Assembly (NCBI GenBank): GCA_023205875.1
Contig: CP060768.1
Coordinates: 496,001 to 560,000 of the forward strand
Source: Chloropicon primus
Lineage: Eukaryota; Chlorophyta; Chloropicophyceae; Chloropicales; Chloropicaceae
Reading direction: 5' to 3'
Length of the DNA: 64,000 nucleotides
Position 1 is the first letter of the stretch. The number at the start of each line of letters is the position of its first letter. The position numbers were made by a program, and so were the translations under genes. This document shows positions 22,713 through 33,059 of the stretch, piece by piece. The notes under the pieces were generated by a model that saw only the letters and a program-made list of their open reading frames with translations, had not been told where the DNA came from and searched no databases.

Positions 22713-23116
22713 CTCCCGTACACTCCTCTGCACCTGACTCAGGAGACGCAGTTCCGCTTTCCAAGACGCTTCCAGACTCGGGTCCAAAGATGGTAACCTT
22801 TCGACCCAAGGACGACGGTAATGGCGACAGAGGACGACGGATCACGATGGTACAAGTCTTGGGCTTTCCAAAGACCCGTCCCTCGGTACGATCGGCGCCC
22901 GGCATAGCCTCCAAGTTGGTCCCTCTTCGGCGCTCAGGGACGACCGAGGCGATGACGTCTCTGGAGGGGAAGGAAAAGCGAAAAGCAAAAAAATCTTTTT
23001 TTTTTTTTTCCAGAAAAAAAAAAGCGGCGGAACAAAACGTGAGACGAGGACAAGGTGAGTGAAGGGGTTGTGGCGCGAGGGTGCGTGGTCGGAGTGTATG
23101 GGGAGGGACACAGGGA

Positions 23117-23142
23117 GAAGCTTCGTCTCGTTCTGCTTCGAA
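23117..23142 (+). repeat. promoter element, copy 4 (partial)
   Basis: It reads GAAGCTTCGTCTCGTTCTGC, then TTCGAA. The left arm and GTCTC core are clear. It lies about 160 bp upstream of the thiolase ATG. Confidence 0.45.
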
Positions 23143-23299
23143 AGAGCCCTCACTCGAAGGATTCCGTCCACAGGTGGAGGCGTGGAGGCGTGGTACTGAC
23201 ATTAACGCGAGAGCTTGTTTGGGAACCATTTGTCACTTTTTTGTCCATCATTAGGAGAGAGTGGAGACCACACGACACGACGCACATCGGTACATCGAC

Positions 23300-24727
23300 A
23301 TGGACGCTGCGAGGAGAAGAGCGGGACACTTGACCGGTCACTTGACCGGGAAGACGGATGAGGACGTCGTCATCGTGGCGGCGATAAGGACGCCTATCAC
23401 CAAGGCCAGGAAGGGAGGACTCAAGGACACACAGGCGGACGACCTCGTGGCTTGTGTCATCAAAGGGGTCCTCGACAAGACAGGTGAGTCGCAATGTCCT
23501 CCAACACGACGGGACGGGCGCTCGTCTTGGCGCACAACGATTCTTCTTCTCTTTCTCTCTCTCTGTCTCTCCACAGGTTTGATGGAAGAAAAACGCTCGA
23601 GGCTGACCACGTTTTCCTTTTCCACTCGCACACGGACACAAACACAAACAAACACACTCTCTCTCTTGCTTTGGTCTTCTCAAGGCGTTGCTGCTGGGGA
23701 CATCGGTGACATCGTGATGGGAAGCGTGCTTGGATCCGGATCGCAGAGGGCCAACGAGTGCAGGATCGCCATGTTCTACGCTGGGTTCCCTGAGGAGGTT
23801 CCAGTCAGGGTGGTCAACAGGCAGTGCTCCTCCGGGCTTCAGGCCATCGCAGACGTGGTCGCCAGCATCAGGAGCGGGTACTACGACATTGGCATCGCCG
23901 GAGGGATCGAGACCATGTCCTCCAACCCAATGGCTTGGGACGGAAGCATCAACCCTAGGATCTCGCAGCACGAGAAGGCTCAGGGCTGCTTGCTCCCCAT
24001 GGGTCTCACCTCGGAGAACGTGGCCAAGCAGTTCGGCGTGTCCAGGCTCGAGCAGGACCAGTTCGCCGTGGAGTCCCACGCCAGGGCCGTGAGGGCCACC
24101 GAGACCGGACGCTTCAACGACGAGATCATCCCAGTCCACACCAAGTTCGTGGACAAGAAGACTGGAGAGGAGAGGAGAATCGTTGTCTCTCAGGACGACG
24201 GCATGAGGAAGGGGCTCAGCTTGGAGAAGGTCCAGAAGCTCAAGCCGGCCTTCGACCCAGCGGGAAGCACCACCGCCGGAAACGCGTCGCAGATCTCCGA
24301 CGGAGCCGCCGCCACCTTGCTGATGAAGAGAAGCGAGGCCAAGAGGAGAGGCTTGCCTATCTTGGGAACCTTCAGGTCCTTCTCCGCCATTGGCGTCGAC
24401 CCATCCATCATGGGAATCGGACCCGCCGTCGCCATCCCTGAGGCCATCAAGATGGCCGGCTTGCAGACCAGCGACATCGACTTGTTCGAGATCAACGAGG
24501 CCTTTGCCTCCCAGGCCACTTACAGCTGCAAGAAGCTTGGCCTCGACCTGAACAAGGTCAACGTCAACGGTGGAGCCATCGCCCTAGGCCACCCCTTGGG
24601 CTGCACCGGAGCAAGGTGCACCGCCACCCTCCTCCACGAGATGAAGAAGAGAGGAAGCAAGTACGGCATCGTGTCCATGTGCATCGGCTCTGGTATGGGA
24701 GCTGCCGCCGTCTTCGAGAGGGAGTAG
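23300..24727 (+). CDS. 3-ketoacyl-CoA thiolase, peroxisomal type
   Basis: Exons 23300-23483 and 23685-24727 give 408 aa. The intron has donor GTGAGT, acceptor ttctcaag, phase 1; joining restores the conserved [11 protein letters not shown] segment. Catalytic features are the nucleophilic Cys in [35 protein letters not shown] and the second Cys in CIGSGMGAA. The N-terminus contains RAGHLTGHL, close to the PTS2 pattern R-[LVI]-x5-H-L, fitting import into peroxisomes as for plant KAT2 and animal ACAA1. It performs the last step of fatty-acid beta-oxidation. The 201-nt intron is a multiple of three and has no stop, so retention would not break the frame. The in-frame GTG upstream (23261) is unlikely to be used. 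Confidence 0.93.
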   Translation: MDAARRRAGHLTGHLTGKTDEDVVIVAAIRTPITKARKGGLKDTQADDLVACVIKGVLDKTGESQCPPTRRDGRSSWRTTILLLFLSLCLSTGLMEEKRSRLTTFSFSTRTRTQTQTNTLSLLLWSSQGVAAGDIGDIVMGSVLGSGSQRANECRIAMFYAGFPEEVPVRVVNRQCSSGLQAIADVVASIRSGYYDIGIAGGIETMSSNPMAWDGSINPRISQHEKAQGCLLPMGLTSENVAKQFGVSRLEQDQFAVESHARAVRATETGRFNDEIIPVHTKFVDKKTGEERRIVVSQDDGMRKGLSLEKVQKLKPAFDPAGSTTAGNASQISDGAAATLLMKRSEAKRRGLPILGTFRSFSAIGVDPSIMGIGPAVAIPEAIKMAGLQTSDIDLFEINEAFASQATYSCKKLGLDLNKVNVNGGAIALGHPLGCTGARCTATLLHEMKKRGSKYGIVSMCIGSGMGAAAVFERE

Positions 24728-24773
24728 ACTCTGCGCGTGTCTCTGTCTCTTTGTTTTTTCTTCTTCTTCAGTT

Positions 24774-24779
24774 AATAAA
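24774..24779 (+). terminator. AATAAA poly(A) signal of the thiolase gene
   Basis: AATAAA lies 47 bp after the stop codon, within a T-rich context. Confidence 0.6.
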
Positions 24780-24879
24780 GGTTTCATTGCATTTTGCTAT
24801 TTTTTCTATCCTTCGTTCTCGCCGCTCGGCCTCACTCACTCAGCCTCACTCACTCTCACCCTTCACTCACTCTCACTCT

Positions 24880-25596
24880 TCACTTGAGCGTCGCCTTGAT
24901 CTGAGAAGCGACGTTGTCCGCTGGCCTGTCCGCCTTGATGTGAGTGACCTTGTTCTTGTAGTAGCTGAGCACGGGAGCCGTCTGAGCATGGAAAGCAGCA
25001 AGCCTGGTCTTGATCGTCTCGGCATTGTCGTCCTTCCTCTTTATCAGAGGCTCACCCGTGAAGTCATCCAAGCCTGGGGTCTTTGGAGGAGCGAACTTCT
25101 CGTGGTAAGAGCGACCACTGCCAGGGTGAATCCAGCGACCGGTCACGCGCTCCACGAGGAGCTGGTCGGGGACCTCGAAGCTCAGCACCTTATCGACATC
25201 CACGCCCCTGGACTTGAGCATCTCATCGAGCTTCTGGGCCTGGGCCACGGTCCTTGGGAACCCGTCAAGCACGAACCCTGTCCTGCATTCCGGCTTCTTG
25301 ATGGCGTCACCGATGATGCCCACGACGAGTTCGTCCGACACGAGTGCTCCGCTCTCCATGGCGGCCTTGGCTTTCATGCCGAGTGGAGTCTTCGCCGCGA
25401 CGGCCGCACGGAGCATGTCTCCCGTCGCCAAGTGGCACAAGCAATGGTCCTTCTTTATCGCAGGGGATTGCGTTCCCTTGCCACTCCCTGGTGGTCCCAC
25501 CAAAATAAGTCTCTTCTCCGGCTTGCTCTGACACTTCAGCCTCCTCTGCACCTCCGCCATCAAGTCCTCCGTCGCTACCTCGGCCAAGTCCGCCAT
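24880..25596 (-). CDS. adenylate kinase, long (LID-containing) cytosolic/mitochondrial type
   Basis: An intronless 238-aa protein. The start at ATG 25596 ([16 protein letters not shown]) is chosen because upstream in-frame codons lack ATG and plant homologues begin here. The P-loop is [23 protein letters not shown] binds [21 protein letters not shown] and the LID core [17 protein letters not shown] follow, with [15 protein letters not shown] and the arginines of the TRLAAFH helix. It resembles plant ADK4-type enzymes almost throughout, and AK2 of animals less closely. It interconverts ATP, ADP and AMP. Divergent from GET1. Confidence 0.95.
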   Translation of the reverse strand: MADLAEVATEDLMAEVQRRLKCQSKPEKRLILVGPPGSGKGTQSPAIKKDHCLCHLATGDMLRAAVAAKTPLGMKAKAAMESGALVSDELVVGIIGDAIKKPECRTGFVLDGFPRTVAQAQKLDEMLKSRGVDVDKVLSFEVPDQLLVERVTGRWIHPGSGRSYHEKFAPPKTPGLDDFTGEPLIKRKDDNAETIKTRLAAFHAQTAPVLSYYKNKVTHIKADRPADNVASQIKATLK

Positions 25597-25794
25597 TCTC
25601 ACACTCTCTACTCCCTCGCTCTCGCTCTCCTCGTCTCTCGCTCTCGCTCTTCGTCGGTCGCCGCCGCTCAAACCTCCGCCAACTGCTCCTGCCCACGCCG
25701 CGGCTCAGGGAACCCGGACGAACAGGGAAGACCGGGGCTTCGGGAGCAACACGCTGACGCGGAGGGAACAAAACGTAGAATACAGGCAATTAAA

Positions 25795-25831
25795 ACGAAA
25801 GTACGTCTCAAGACCTTTCCATCGATACCTT
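25795..25831 (+). repeat. promoter element, copy 5
   Basis: It reads CGAAAGTACGTCTCAAGACC, then TTTCCATCGATACCTT. It is one of the best copies. Confidence 0.8.
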
Positions 25832-25976
25832 GGTTCACGGCATTGGCAAAGGATTGACCGAGGGGACGACGTGTGAACGAGGTGGATTCCTAGCGAGGCG
25901 AGGCCAGGAGTGGACTGCAATCAGCGAGGAAGTTGACGACGACGACGAGAGAGGGAGAGTGCGACAGGGGTACCAC

Positions 25977-26016
25977 ACGAAAGTTCGTCTCAAGACCTTT
26001 CCATCGATACGTACCT
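25977..26016 (+). repeat. promoter element, copy 6
   Basis: It reads CGAAAGTTCGTCTCAAGACC, then TTTCCATCGATACGTACCTT. It has one mismatch to copy 5 over 34 bases. Confidence 0.8.
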
Positions 26017-26304
26017 TTACCTTGGTGGACAGGTTTGGAGCGTCGAAGTGAAGCTCCAAAGGAAAGGACCGTGCTGGAGAAGGGGAGAGGTCATCAAGCG
26101 TGGGCACTGGGGGGGAAGAGGGCACTGGGGAGGGGTTGACGATAGAGGGGGGAGGGAAGAGAGCGTCAGGGCGAGTGGTGTCGATTGGCACGAACTTGCG
26201 GATTCGCGCGGCCCTCATTTGCGGCGTGGCTGGGTTATGGGCGTGGAGAAAGGGGAAGGCAGGGGAAGAGGGGAGCTCACAGGTAGGGGGGCGAGGGCGT
26301 GAAG

Positions 26305-26839
26305 ATGGAGAGAATGGAGGAGGAGATCAGGGCGCTGAGGAAGGAAGCGGAGGCGCTTAACTCGCCAGCGACCTTTTCCAAGAGCGCTAAGCTCGCCAGG
26401 AAGGCCAGGGCTCTGGAGAAGGAGCTCCAGAAGAGAAGGGAGAGAGAAAGCAAGCTCCAGAACACCGTGGACAGAACGTTGTCAGGATGCAAGGTAAGCA
26501 CAGGGCGACGAAAGAGTCCGAACCCGTTGCTGGAACGAAAACAAATTCTGATCCAAATTTCCTCTCGCGCCGTCCCAGTGGCTTGCGATAAGCCTGGGGG
26601 TGGCGGTTATGTGGGGCAAGCCCGCCTTGGAAGTGGACGCGAGCGTTGTTGATCTTTGGCCCCTGGGTTCCTGGCTCAAGTGGCCGGACTGCTCTGGTTA
26701 TTACTCGGACGAAGCCAGCGGGGGAAGCCAAGGGGGCGGGACGAAACAGGCCATCAGCACGCTTGCTCTTTGCCTTATGGTGAGCAAGGCTGTGTCCTAC
26801 GCACTTCGGGGAGCCTCGTGGAGGCGAAGGGGGGGTTGA
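26305..26839 (+). CDS. GET1/WRB-like tail-anchored protein receptor subunit
   Basis: Exons 26305-26493 and 26579-26839 give 149 aa. The 85-nt intron has donor GTAAGC, acceptor gtcccag, phase 0. The N-terminal half is a coiled coil (ALRKEAEALNSPATFSKSAK, ARALEKELQKRRERE) matching the cytosolic coiled coil of Get1/WRB that engages the Get3 ATPase. A membrane segment follows (WLAISLGVAVMWGKPALEV) and another near the end (AISTLALCLMVSKAVSYALR). The usual first membrane helix is absent, so the start may be wrong and an upstream exon may be missing. The role is insertion of tail-anchored proteins into the ER. Confidence 0.7.
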
Positions 26840-27807
26840 TGCTCGTACGTCGCAATTTTGGTTTGTAAAGTGTTTATATCGTGTACAACAATTTGGTTTT
26901 TTGGACGCCACACGGCGGCCTCCCTCTCTCTCCTCTCTCTTGCCCACCCCCTTCTTGTCCTGCACACCATACCATTATTGCAGTGCTTGTCCCTCCATGT
27001 CAAAGAAGACCGACTTTTGCTGTGTTGTCTTTCGATGAGAACTTCTACTTCTACTTGAGGAAGCTCCCTCAAGGGAGGACGCGTCCCCCCTAGTATGATG
27101 CACAAGGAGTTTTCGGCCAGGGAGCACCTGACCCGGCTGCCGAGGAATCTCCTGGCGAAGGCGCTTGAGTCCGCGGACGGAAGCCCTGAGTACGACAGGG
27201 GAGGGCGCCAGGACCCCCCTTCCCTGGCACGATGATGATGATGATGATGTTGATGAACCAGGATCTCCCTCCCTGGAGCTCTGGACACTCCCAACGTGAG
27301 ATTTGAAGTTGGGCCAACGGCCAATTGTGGAGATCAGAGGACAGAAGGGCGCGGACAACCAGGAGGAAGGCGAGTGAAGAGTCACGAGGACGAGGACGAG
27401 GGCCAAGGCAACCCACACGAGGGGCGGAGAGGTACGCCAAGGGTCCAAAGATAGAACCTTTGGGCGGAGGAAAGGCTTGCAAAGGAAGGGAAAGGGGCCA
27501 ACCAGCCTTGACGGGACTCCTTACGAGGAAGAGGAACCAGGACCAGGACAAAACCGGCTACCAGGGGCAGGGAGTTGGGCAAAGGGTCGAAAGATAGAAT
27601 CTTTGGGCAGAGGAGGGGCTTGTTGAGGAAGGGATCAGGCCCTGGCGGTGGCGACGGCCATGCTCGGCACCTGAAGCGCCTTGCACACCACCACAGAAAC
27701 TCTTGACAAGAAAGGAAAGTCGTTTTAAGGAGAGGCCCAAGGAAGGAGGAAGCAGGTGGGCAAGAGTAGCACCGCCTCCGGAGTGACCTAGGGGGTCTCC
27801 TCTCTCG
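26840..27807. other. spacer with a direct repeat and an unplaced small frame
   Basis: No gene is firmly supported. A plus-strand frame ATG 27095 to stop 27235 (46 aa, MMHKEFSAREHLTRLPRNLL...) is preceded by a pyrimidine-rich tag acceptor and might be a last exon. Bases 27446-27495 and 27584-27633 are ~50-bp direct repeats. A (GAT)n run lies at 27231-27252. Confidence 0.5.
27446..27633. repeat. pair of ~50-bp direct repeats
   Basis: Both copies begin gggtc(c/g)aaagatagaa, contain ctttgggc(g/a)gagg and end gaaggg. They start 138 bp apart and are about 80% identical by eye. Confidence 0.8.
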
Positions 27808-29322
27808 ATGAACGGTATTGACGCGACGAAGGCAATCGGCAAAGGTGAAGGGACCGAGACGTTGTACACTATGGAAGCAATGAAAACGAAGAAGAGTAGT
27901 GGGAAGAGAATGTCGGGCCTGACTGGTGCGCGGCACATGAACCTGTACCCCCCCGTCAAAATTGAAAAGGTTCTGAGCATCCTGGTTGCCGCGGTGGCCC
28001 TTGGGTATGCCGTGCAGCTCGGCCTCGAGGTCGAGGAGGGAAACGAGGACTTGTATTATTACACCAACATCGCCGTTGCGGGGGTTTACCTGTTGGAAAC
28101 CATCTTGAACACAGTTTTACAAAAGAAGGGGTTCTTCACAAGCCCCAGGAGGTACCTGAATATTCTGGACTGCTGCATAACAGCAGTGGCAGTCCTTGAT
28201 GCCGTTTTCGAGATCCTCGGCGAGGAGTACTTCCTCCTGAGGTTCTTCAAGGTGCTCAAGGTCTTCAGAGTGATGTGGGTGCTCAGCTTCAGCGAGACCT
28301 TTGCGTTCGCTCTTGGGATCTTCGAGCGGGTTGGGATGAACTTCATCCTTGTTCTCATCATCGAGTTTGCTGTTTTGTACTGCAACGCCTTGCTGGTCAC
28401 CAAGTTCGTTGGGCAGGCCACCGAGTTCCGTTCGGACCCCGTGGCCAAGAAGCTGTACGGGAGTTTGACTTCCTCCCTGAGCACGCTGTTCCAGCTGTGC
28501 ACCTTCCAAATGGCTTGGAGCGAAAGCGTTGAGCATGTTTTGGACAACAGCAGCGCGTCCACAGGAAAGTACGTCTGGATCATCCACGTGGAGTGCATAT
28601 TAGTCTTCGCATACTTGTGGTTCGTGGTGGTGATGGGAGGGATTTTCAAGGCCCTGCTGGACGAGAAAGTGCAAGAGGAGCAGATGCACGGCATGAAGAC
28701 GGCGAACAAGCTCGAAGAGCTCAGGCGAGCGCTCTTGCTGAAAAATGCGGAGGCTCTGCACGGGGACGATGCCTTGTCTGACCAGGAGGATGACGAAAAG
28801 AACCCAAAGTCTGTGAAAGAGCTTCAAAGGTTGGAAGAATTCGCTGCAGCGAACGAGCTGATGGCGCTGAGCGTTCCCGAGGCCGTCAGAGCCCTGGAAT
28901 TTCTTACTGACCGCGAGGAGACAGTAGAAAAGTTCAAGGCCAACGCCATTGACGCCCTCTTCACCTTGAACAGGGGCGTGAACAAGATGGAGCTCTACCA
29001 GTCGTCCTCAAGGATGCTGTCAAAGTTACAGCAAACCCTGAGAATACAGAGGGAAGACACGGAAGAGCTGAGGCACAACGTGTCCGTTCTTTCTGGATTG
29101 CTGCAGCAAAACATTCAAGTTGCGGCAAAGGGGGAGAAGATCAGAGTAAGAAACCAGGAGTGGTTCCAGGAGAGGGAACAGCTGAAGACGAAGAACGAAA
29201 AGTTAGCTGCCGACATCATCAACATCAAGAGGCAGCTGCAAGCCGCCAAGGTTGAGGCAGCCGCCGCAAGGAGCACGATGGGTCAAAAAGTGAAAGCGCC
29301 CACACAGACCGGAATCTATTAA
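27808..29322 (+). CDS. single-domain voltage-gated-type cation channel
   Basis: An intronless 504-aa protein. Six membrane helices lie between about residues 55 and 295. S4 carries evenly spaced charges (RFFKVLKVFRVMW). The pore loop GSLTSSLSTLFQLCTFQMAW aligns with bacterial NaV and diatom EukCatA pores (T-L-F-Q-x-x-T-L-E-S-W), but the filter reads TFQMAW: the Glu is replaced by Gln and one residue is added. S6 (FAYLWFVVVMGGIFKALL) runs into a long cytoplasmic tail with predicted coiled coils (about 300-340 and 395-500). One-domain channels of this kind gate Na+ or Ca2+ in algae; ion choice here is uncertain. It ends 25 bp from the convergent golgin gene. Confidence 0.8.
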   Translation: MNGIDATKAIGKGEGTETLYTMEAMKTKKSSGKRMSGLTGARHMNLYPPVKIEKVLSILVAAVALGYAVQLGLEVEEGNEDLYYYTNIAVAGVYLLETILNTVLQKKGFFTSPRRYLNILDCCITAVAVLDAVFEILGEEYFLLRFFKVLKVFRVMWVLSFSETFAFALGIFERVGMNFILVLIIEFAVLYCNALLVTKFVGQATEFRSDPVAKKLYGSLTSSLSTLFQLCTFQMAWSESVEHVLDNSSASTGKYVWIIHVECILVFAYLWFVVVMGGIFKALLDEKVQEEQMHGMKTANKLEELRRALLLKNAEALHGDDALSDQEDDEKNPKSVKELQRLEEFAAANELMALSVPEAVRALEFLTDREETVEKFKANAIDALFTLNRGVNKMELYQSSSRMLSKLQQTLRIQREDTEELRHNVSVLSGLLQQNIQVAAKGEKIRVRNQEWFQEREQLKTKNEKLAADIINIKRQLQAAKVEAAAARSTMGQKVKAPTQTGIY

Positions 29323-29347
29323 GGACTAAAAAAATACGTGGTTTAAA

Positions 29348-31282
29348 CTAATAAACCCCTCTTCCCTGCTCATGCAACTTCGTGCCACTCTGGTGGTGGT
29401 GCGACTTTGTGGAATGATGTGTCAATGCGAAGTACACCAGGAAGTGCAGGATGAGCAAATAAATAATGGCGACCTGCTTCCTGTGTTTCACCAGGAAGGC
29501 AAAAGGTCCTTTGGGCTTGGGCAGGTGCCTCGCGGGATCAAGGTGCTTTGGGATGTCCACCTTGATCGACTCATCGGTGGAGGTCATTGCAATCTGCCAC
29601 CTCAAGTCCTTGTTCTCCTTTTGAAGTTGCTTCACCTTCCTCGTGGAATCTTCTGCCTGCATCTTCAGCATCTGGGCCTCATCCACTTGCTCCCTCAACA
29701 GCTTGATCTCAGAGCTGCTGGCCACGGTGTTTCCTGCCATGAGCTCCTCATTTGTCCGCTTCAGCGTATCTCTCTCATGGAGCAGCCCGTCCAGCTCCTG
29801 CTGCAACGCCTGTTCCCTGGCCTGGGCCTCGTCGATCGCCGTCTTGTAAAGGCCAACAGACTCCTCTACCTTGAGGTGGCCCGAGGCCGAGACTTCCATT
29901 TGGGCCAAGCTGGCCGTGAGCTCCATGTTTTTCTGCCTCGAGGCCTTCAGCTGCTGCTCGGTCTCCTCCGCTTTGAGCCTGTACTCCTCGATCTTCTTGC
30001 TCAGGGGCTCCGTGGCTGCCACCAGCGCAGATTTAAGCTGGTCCTCCTGCACCGGATTCTCCGCGGCTACCTCGCCGCTCACAGTGGCCTCAGCCTGCCT
30101 GCTGGAGTACTCCTCGATCGTTTTTTGCTGCTCGACCACTTGCTCGTTCAGCCTGTCGATCTCAGAGGTCGCCTTCTCCAAGTCAGAAGAGTACTGCGCC
30201 TGCAGGCGTGCGAACTTCTTTTTCCTATCCTCCTCGTCCAAGCGGTAGCTTTGCAGGGTCTGAGCCATTTCCTCCATGCTCTTCACGGCCTTCTCCTCCC
30301 TTTCGCTTGCCCGGGCTTCCCTCTCCAGCGCCGCCTTGACGTCCGACTTGGCCTGCTCTCGCTCCTCGGCCACCTCAGATTCTGTTTCCTCAATCTCCTG
30401 CCTCGCCTCCTGCTTGGCCTGCTCCATGGCTTGAGTGAGAGACACGCACTCCTTCTGCACGGACTTGAGCTGGTCCTCCACTTGAGCCAGCTGGTCCTGC
30501 TTCGATTGGTTGTCGCTCTCCAATCGAAGCTTCTCGTTCTCAAGCTCGTCTCGCTCCGTTCTCAAGTTCAAAGCCTCGTTCACTAACCTTTGCTTCTCCT
30601 GCTCTTGGTCCCCCACCGCCTCGAGCTGTCCCTCCAGCTCTGCCACGCGCCTCTGCAGGGTTTTCACCTGAGAGAGCTGCTGCTCGTGCTCCTCGGACGC
30701 CTTTGACTCGTTCACGGTGGCGTTGGCTGCTCTCTCTGCAGCAGACCTCACCGCCGACTGCAAGTGCGCCATCTCCTGCTTCAGTTGTTCGATAACTTTG
30801 TCCTTCTCCTCCACTTTGGTCTGAGACTCCTTGGCGTCCGCTTCCTTCAGCTTCCTCTCCACCTCCGCCTTCTGGTTCAAGGACTTCACCTGCTTCTTCA
30901 GCTGTTCCACTTCCTCCTTCGCCTTGGTGGCCTCAGCGTCGTCGGTCCCTCCTCCATGGCCTTGGCTCGCCTTCGAGTCCTCCAGCGCCTTGCTCTTCAG
31001 TTCCTCGACCCTTTTCTCGAGCTCCAAGGCCTCCGCGCGATACTTGTCACGGTCCTCCGCCAGCGCGTTCTTCTCCTGCTCGATGCCTTTGCCCTTCCTG
31101 ATCGCGTTGTGAAGCTTCTTACGCATGGCCTTGGTCTCTTCTCGACTCGTTTCCAAATCCTCTTCCAACTTTTTGACTTTTGCTTTGTTCTTTGCGTGCG
31201 GCGTCCCGCCAAGCTTCACCGCTTTCGAGACGGGCGAAGCTGGGGCAGGGGACCCATAGTAGGCCTCCTCCTCCGACGCCAT
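29348..31282 (-). CDS. golgin-84-like tail-anchored coiled-coil protein
   Basis: An intronless 644-aa protein from ATG 31282 (MASEEEAYY). Residues about 30-560 are nearly continuous coiled coil (heptads rich in Glu, Lys, Gln and Ala). Near the C-terminus lie PKHLDPARHLPKPKGPFAFL, a single membrane helix (VAIIYLLILHFLVYFAL) and a short His/Ser-rich tail. Coiled coil plus a C-terminal anchor with I-I-Y-x-x-L-L-H is the layout of golgin-84/GOLGA5 and CASP, which tether vesicles at the Golgi rim. It lies next to the PAPS transporter, itself a Golgi protein. Without a search, giantin-type or other tail-anchored tethers remain possible. Confidence 0.65.
   Translation of the reverse strand: MASEEEAYYGSPAPASPVSKAVKLGGTPHAKNKAKVKKLEEDLETSREETKAMRKKLHNAIRKGKGIEQEKNALAEDRDKYRAEALELEKRVEELKSKALEDSKASQGHGGGTDDAEATKAKEEVEQLKKQVKSLNQKAEVERKLKEADAKESQTKVEEKDKVIEQLKQEMAHLQSAVRSAAERAANATVNESKASEEHEQQLSQVKTLQRRVAELEGQLEAVGDQEQEKQRLVNEALNLRTERDELENEKLRLESDNQSKQDQLAQVEDQLKSVQKECVSLTQAMEQAKQEARQEIEETESEVAEEREQAKSDVKAALEREARASEREEKAVKSMEEMAQTLQSYRLDEEDRKKKFARLQAQYSSDLEKATSEIDRLNEQVVEQQKTIEEYSSRQAEATVSGEVAAENPVQEDQLKSALVAATEPLSKKIEEYRLKAEETEQQLKASRQKNMELTASLAQMEVSASGHLKVEESVGLYKTAIDEAQAREQALQQELDGLLHERDTLKRTNEELMAGNTVASSSEIKLLREQVDEAQMLKMQAEDSTRKVKQLQKENKDLRWQIAMTSTDESIKVDIPKHLDPARHLPKPKGPFAFLVKHRKQVAIIYLLILHFLVYFALTHHSTKSHHHQSGTKLHEQGRGVY
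29350..29355 (+). terminator. AATAAA poly(A) signal of the channel gene
   Basis: It lies 27 bp after the channel stop and overlaps the stop codon of the convergent golgin gene, so the two transcripts overlap at their 3' ends. Confidence 0.5.
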
Positions 31283-31644
31283 CCCGAACCTCTCTCCTCT
31301 TCCCACTCCTCCTCTCTCGCCGCTTCCCTCCGCTCCCTCGAGGGCCTCAAGGGGGTCGCCTCCTCTGCCAAGCCAAGCCAAGGCCAAGGGGAGAGGGAGA
31401 GGGAGAGGGAGAGGGAGAGGGAGGAAAAGGTGTTCACGTTACAACAAGGTGAGGTGGAAGGACCTTAATTATGGCACAGAATGAACAGTTCGGGTCTTGA
31501 TCAAGCGGTTTGCTGTCCCTGGTGACCTTTCGCGTGGTTGGGAGCAAGAGAATTCTTCTTCTTTCCTCTCACTGAACATAACATAACATCCGCGCGCAAA
31601 CGGAAAACGCAAAAGGCGAAACCAAACCAAAGAGAGCAAAAGAG

Positions 31645-32685
31645 TCAGGGAGATGAGAGAGGAAACAAAGGCCCGGTCCAGTACCCAGGAGGAAAGGCAT
31701 TGCGTGGCGGGGAGACGGTGGAAAGATCACCGAGATCATCGAGATCCGTTGCAAGCGGCGTCAAGTCAAGGCGTGCTCGATCTGACTTACTTTGGATTTT
31801 TGCGTAAAGGGTTCCGAAGACCACAACGAGGCCCAGCCACTGACCCCCTGCCATTGGGTGGCCAAAGAGAACGTTGCTCACGAGGATCGAGAGAAACTGC
31901 CTGGTTGTCATGATCGTGGCGAACACCAGAGCCCCGTATGTCTTGATCGTGTATGCGATGATGAACTGACTGCTCACGGCAGTGCTGCTGAGGAACAAGA
32001 TGTCCACAATGCAACTGGGGTAAGCCACAACGAATTTCAACGCGGGTACCAGCATGCCCGACATCACGAGAGAGCCAAAGGCAAACGTCGCGGAGAAGAG
32101 AGTGACGTACAGCACTTGGTGGTGCGGGGTCATCTGAAACCCCTTGAAGAGTTTCTCCTGGAAGGTTGAGGTGAATCCGTCAAACCCGAGGTACCCCATC
32201 ATCAGGAGACCGCCATACGCTGCCCCCGTGTTGCCACCCTCCGGCCCGCCCGCCGTGTGCCTGTGGCTCACCTTACTGCTCGCGTCCCCGGACAGCAGGA
32301 AGAGTGTGCAACCAAACGTCACGAGCACGGCCATGCCATACTCCTTCAAGTTGTAGCTCTTCATCAGGATCACTGTGCCCCACAGCATGACCGGCACCAT
32401 CTTGGCGGTTTTCGCCAAGGTCTGCACCGGGAAAGTCACGTACTTGAGGGCTTCGTACTGACAAGCGGTCGCCACCACATTGGAGACTGACACTGCAGCG
32501 TACGAAAACAATGGGGCGATGGGCTTGAGCGACTCCCCCTTCGCCACGTTCGTGACCAGCGCCACCGCGCACGTCAAAGCCCTGTTGATGAACACGATGA
32601 GCAATGAATAACTGAAGTACTCGTTACCTCCGCCTTCGAACCGAGCAGCATCAGCATCAGCATCAGCATCAGCATCACGACGAAC

Positions 32686-32746
<61 letters not shown>

Positions 32747-33059
32747 AGGGATAGGAAACGTTGGTTCAGTTCGTCGTGACAGTCGCTGGCGCGTCGTTGT
32801 TGGTCTTACCGTAGGGCGTTGTCATGACCTTCTCCTGCAAGATGCCGTAACATATGAGCGTGCCGAGTATGCCCCCCGCACACAAGGCAACCCCGAGGTA
32901 ATACCCTCCCCATTCCTTGTCCAACAACTGAGCAAACTTGTGTTTCGAGAAGGAGCCTCGTCGTTCGGGAGTGGCGTGGTGCTCGTCGAAACTGCCGCCG
33001 TCGCGCTCCATGCTCGGCGTCCGCAACAAGATCCTCTTTTCGGAGGCCTCCGCGCTCAT
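31645..33059 (-). CDS. PAPS transporter, SLC35B2/B3 type
   Basis: Exons 33059-32810 and 32633-31645 give 412 aa. The 176-nt intron has donor GTAAGA, phase 1; its sense-strand pyrimidine tract is a (TC)n run. The signature blocks of Golgi adenosine 3'-phosphate 5'-phosphosulfate transporters are present: YGILQEKVMTTPYG, QYEALKYVTFPVQTLAKTAK, VPVMLWGTVILMKSYNLKEY, GYLGFDGFTSTFQEKLF and FATIMTTRQFLSILVSNVLF. About ten helices are predicted. It imports the sulfate donor PAPS into the Golgi, which the two-domain sulfotransferase at 56.7 kb would use. The start ATG 33059 gives a short acidic leader. Confidence 0.88.
32690..32741. repeat. (GA)n microsatellite in the transporter intron
   Basis: About 26 GA dinucleotides on the plus strand, (TC)n in the sense of the gene. 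It is preceded by a (CATCAG)n run at 32648-32676. It sits where a polypyrimidine tract would be used in splicing. Confidence 0.9.

Larger units (their letters stand above)
25597..26304. promoter_or_regulatory. divergent spacer between adenylate kinase and GET1
   Basis: It has two strong copies of the promoter element (25795 and 25977), 182 bp apart. Bases after each copy still align (ccttggt then ac-g--ttgg), so a ~182-bp unit seems duplicated. G-rich stretches at 26085-26160 precede GET1. A missing 5' exon of GET1 may lie here, but I cannot place it. Confidence 0.55.
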
